Origin: Liolophura sinensis | Taxonomy: Eukaryota; Mollusca; Polyplacophora; Chitonida; Chitonidae | Length of the DNA stretch: 64,000 nucleotides | NCBI RefSeq assembly: GCF_032854445.1 | Contig: NC_088300.1 | Coordinates: 42,525,682 to 42,589,681, forward strand | Reading direction: 5' to 3' | Shown: in pieces, positions 63,601 through 64,000 of the stretch | How positions within the stretch are numbered: the stretch's first letter is position 1 | Layout: every line of letters begins with the position of its first letter | The notes under the pieces: model-generated | Told to the model about the DNA's origin: nothing | Seen by the model: the letters and a program-made list of their open reading frames with translations, nothing else | Databases searched by the model: none | Position numbers and translations under genes: made by a program

Positions 63601-63742
63601 CTCAATACCAGGAGGTAAGTCTGGGCCACCTCATAATCCAGGGAAGAGGCCAGTGTGAGGAGAGCAGACTGGGTGGTCAGGGTGAATGTTTCCACCCCAG
63701 GGATACTGGGCTCTGGGGTGACTACAGCACGACCCTGACAAT
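43900..63742 (-). CDS. Mega-thrombospondin-like matrix protein (both ends incomplete)
   Basis: Twenty-five exons between 63742 and 43900 join with matching phases at every border I checked, so this is one gene rather than neighbours. Order from the N-terminal side: cadherin repeats, discoidin (F5/8 type C) domain, cysteine-rich GCC2/ephrin-receptor-like modules, EGF-like domains, thrombospondin type 3 calcium-binding repeats, thrombospondin C-terminal domain, LamG-like (concanavalin-fold) domains. The type 3 plus C-terminal pair defines the thrombospondin superfamily. The added modules match what I recall of 'mega-thrombospondins' described in invertebrates. The product should be a large secreted, calcium-dependent extracellular-matrix glycoprotein. 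The signal peptide and more cadherin repeats must lie beyond 64000; the end of the second LamG-like domain was not found. Domain blocks are listed separately. Confidence 0.85.
46047..48546 (-). CDS. Thrombospondin C-terminal domain
   Basis: Exons 48546-48316, 47809-47619, 47154-46982 and 46271-46047. They hold family landmarks in order: '[11 protein letters not shown]', '[10 protein letters not shown]', '[20 protein letters not shown]', '[11 protein letters not shown]', 'SNAIWHSVP', '[19 protein letters not shown]', '[20 protein letters not shown]' and 'FEF'. They match blocks such as NALWHT, LWHDP-IGWK-TAYRW and GGRLGLFVFSQ of vertebrate thrombospondins. This lectin-like beta-sandwich packs against the calcium-bound type 3 wire and mediates binding to cells and matrix. 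No key block is missing. Confidence 0.9.
46333..46608 (-). repeat. SINE-A, full-length, intronic
   Basis: TTTA tail at the left, complete body ('atacgacggcggccagcatt', 'gacggaggccc'-type right end) and tRNA-like head ending near 'ggttacggaggccccc'. It sits about 60 bp upstream (gene sense) of the acceptor of the exon starting at 46271. Confidence 0.92.
48316..52468 (-). CDS. Thrombospondin type 3 repeat wire
   Basis: Exons 52468-52364, 51825-51718, 51454-51295, 50676-50490, 50171-50086, 49380-49285 and the start of 48546-48316. They encode a run of Asp-rich DxDxDG-type calcium sites with paired cysteines, for example '[15 protein letters not shown]', '[19 protein letters not shown]', '[12 protein letters not shown]', '[18 protein letters not shown]' and '[16 protein letters not shown]'. 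The number and order suit the conserved 13-motif wire of thrombospondins. An RGD sits at 51400-51392. The segment binds many calcium ions and stabilises the C-terminal lobe. All exon phases agree. Confidence 0.9.
48625..48742 (+). repeat. Two SINE-A 3' tails in tandem
   Basis: 'gcaaggcataaaacaccaat' plus a long AAAT tract occurs twice. The duplicated piece is the tail end of SINE-A in plus orientation. Confidence 0.8.
50808..50878. ncRNA. 33-bp-stem intronic hairpin
   Basis: Positions 50808-50840 pair with 50846-50878 around a 5-nt loop. Of the 33 opposed positions about four do not match perfectly, all clustered in the middle of the arm. It lies in the intron between 51295 and 50676 of the thrombospondin-like gene. 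The loop is short for a miRNA precursor, so a palindromic transposon relic is equally possible. Confidence 0.3.
52364..53982 (-). CDS. EGF-like domains before the thrombospondin core
   Basis: Exons 53982-53731, 52948-52799 and 52468-52364, all phase 0. Together with the end of the upstream exon ('TDINE') they give calcium-binding EGF repeats: '[20 protein letters not shown]', '[20 protein letters not shown]', '[15 protein letters not shown]' and '[14 protein letters not shown]'. The first two carry the D-I-(N/D)-E-C calcium signature. The segment between '[13 protein letters not shown]' and 'QVCDDIDEC' is a longer insert than a normal EGF loop. Placement directly before type 3 repeats matches thrombospondins. 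The exon starting at 53982 is the source of the duplicated fragments listed next. Confidence 0.85.
53089..53748. repeat. 318-bp direct tandem duplication (offset 342)
   Basis: 53089-53406 and 53431-53748 show no difference that I could see on reading them side by side. Each copy includes the last ~18 nt of the EGF exon plus its donor (real at 53730, copy at 53388). A 25-bp extra copy of the left edge lies between them. The high identity means a very recent event, a gene-converted pair, or an assembly artefact. Confidence 0.9.
53990..55420. repeat. Tandem array of EGF half-exons with splice sites, ~128 bp unit
   Basis: Eleven copies (marked by 'ctcctcacac' at about 54102, 54230, 54358, 54487, 54617, 54746, 54874, 55003, 55131, 55258 and 55386) follow the true EGF exon. 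Read on the minus strand each has intron end, an acceptor-like TTTTAG or TTGTAG in most, then 'TGTGAGGAGAA' and codons close to [18 protein letters not shown], ending without the second half of the domain. At least one copy (55386) has an in-frame stop and two or three have lost the AG. Confidence 0.9.
55670..58062 (-). CDS. Cysteine-rich GCC2/ephrin-receptor-like modules
   Basis: Exons 58062-57899, 56413-56251 and 55983-55670 (phases 0, 1, 0). They encode short repeats of the type C-x2-C-P-x-G-Y-Y, for example '[17 protein letters not shown]', 'CAPCPPGW', '[10 protein letters not shown]', '[20 protein letters not shown]' and '[20 protein letters not shown]'. The last exon ends as an EGF-like unit ('[20 protein letters not shown]'). 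Such modules occur in large extracellular proteins as rigid, disulfide-rich rods. No RNA- or enzyme-like motif is seen. Confidence 0.8.
56508..56985. repeat. Minisatellite, 32-bp unit, about 15 copies
   Basis: Unit 'gcttacatgtaggtctgctg' + 'gttttggatgta'. A C/T difference (gatgCagc versus gatgTagc) tends to alternate, suggesting 64-bp steps of duplication. Read in the sense of the gene every unit has a donor-like CAT/GTAAGC. Confidence 0.95.
58195..58765. repeat. Minisatellite, about 61-bp unit, nine copies
   Basis: Unit carries 'gtagttttcagaggaggtgc', 'tgtgggtcacagaggcaatg' and 'ctgtgacatgcagttctgga'. Intronic to the thrombospondin-like gene. Confidence 0.95.
59192..62035 (-). CDS. Discoidin (F5/8 type C) domain
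   Basis: Exons 62035-61913, 60149-59938 and 59348-59192 (phases 1, 0, 1). Motifs in order are '[20 protein letters not shown]', 'SYLSSE', '[18 protein letters not shown]', '[11 protein letters not shown]', '[12 protein letters not shown]', '[20 protein letters not shown]' and 'AMRFEVSGC'. They match the discoidin fold with its two framing cysteines. Such domains bind glycans, collagen or anionic lipid. The first intron holds the split SINE-B, whose head lies about 20 bp from the donor at 61912. Confidence 0.9.
60555..61895 (-). repeat. SINE-B split by a GTACACCTCA-rich array
   Basis: SINE-B body at 60555-60765 ('aaatgctgccgccgctgaag', 'ccaaccagtcctgtttcctt', 'ggtatgaccctacccgaccc') breaks off. 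Its head-side sequence resumes at about 61833 ('gtttgatcctggctctctcg', 'gacggacaatctaaccaatc'). Between them lie about 1.07 kb made partly of repeats of the words 'acctcagatacacctcag' and 'aggtgtacacctcag', with a less repetitive middle (61190-61620). Confidence 0.7.
62286..63742 (-). CDS. Cadherin repeat exons
   Basis: Exons 63742-63555, 63343-63174 and 62539-62286 (phases 0, 2, 1). They show '[20 protein letters not shown]', then '[12 protein letters not shown]' (the calcium-binding inter-repeat linker), '[11 protein letters not shown]', '[20 protein letters not shown]' and '[13 protein letters not shown]'. These are hallmark cadherin motifs (DYE, DxND, DADxG, TSGE). The third exon ends with a more degenerate strand set leading into the discoidin domain. 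More repeats are expected beyond the window. Confidence 0.88.
63428..63540 (-). pseudogene. Decayed duplicate of the cadherin exon end
   Basis: The sequence parallels the 3' part of the exon 63742-63555, including its donor-side 'actcactttgatggtgatct'. A frame change turns '[13 protein letters not shown]' into '[13 protein letters not shown]', and the left part runs into a C-rich tract. It lies in the intron between the true exon and the next one. Confidence 0.75.
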
Positions 63743-64000
63743 CTGAAACACGGTGTGTATACCATAGTTTTATAGAAGACGGTTTGTTTGTTAAATATAT
63801 GATATACTGTAAAGTACTTATTATTCGCTGCAATTTATTTTCGTGGATTTTCTCCAAAAATATGTTCGCGGGAATTCATTTTCACGTGTTTAAGGAATAC
63901 TGGAAAAAAATCTGAAAATTTTCCAAAATATAATATGGCGGAAATTATTCAAGCACGTCAAACAGGTATCATCATGGATAGCTTTTTAATCCTCCTTTAT

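Noticed and set aside
1-64000. Retroviral, LTR, Polinton or LINE coding sequence
   Set aside because: No reverse transcriptase, integrase, protease, capsid or polymerase motif was recognised in any frame, and no long terminal repeats.

Overview
This is animal nuclear DNA: exons with GT-AG introns, AT-rich non-coding sequence, tRNA-derived SINEs, small foldback elements and many minisatellites. I see no reverse transcriptase, capsid, integrase or LTR pair. The commonest SINE (tRNA head, body, TAAA-rich tail) and a second SINE family are of types I associate with molluscs and other lophotrochozoans, so a mollusc is the best guess. That is recognition from memory, not a search.

Layout: 1-12.2 kb is almost gene-free, with SINE copies, an (AT)n tract and a 78-nt precursor-miRNA-like hairpin at 999-1076. 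At 12.2-13.0 kb (+) lies an uninterrupted ORF of the aerolysin/ETX-MTX2 beta-pore fold. At 14.1-16.1 kb (-) is a complete four-exon gene for a 146-aa CS/p23-like protein. At 18.9-23.5 kb (+) is a chlorophyllase-like alpha/beta hydrolase lacking only its first exon(s). Tail to tail with it, at 23.8-27.9 kb (-), is a second alpha/beta hydrolase resembling the DUF1057 group, with a long minisatellite in one intron. From 28 to 32.9 kb I see only repeats. At 32.9-41.0 kb (+) is a complete five-exon paired-like homeobox gene (367 aa) that looks closest to ISX. It has the 46/47 homeobox intron, a C-terminal OAR-type motif and a large satellite in intron 1.

From 43.9 kb to the right edge (-) runs one large gene whose exons join in phase throughout. 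It encodes cadherin repeats, a discoidin (F5/8C) domain, cysteine-rich GCC2/ephrin-receptor-like modules, EGF domains, thrombospondin type 3 repeats, a complete thrombospondin C-terminal domain and LamG-like domains. This is the mega-thrombospondin type of architecture. The N-terminus lies beyond 64000 and the last exon was not found.

The most unusual feature is in the introns of that gene. Eleven tandem ~128-bp copies each carry a copy of the start of an EGF exon, most with its 3' splice site. A nearby 318-bp tandem duplication, with no difference seen, carries the other end of the same exon with its 5' splice site. A decayed cadherin exon copy lies next to the real one. Together they record repeated local exon duplication. 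The genes look functionally unrelated (a transcription factor, secreted hydrolase-like proteins, a matrix protein, a small chaperone-like protein). I see no operon-like system and no single undescribed pathway.
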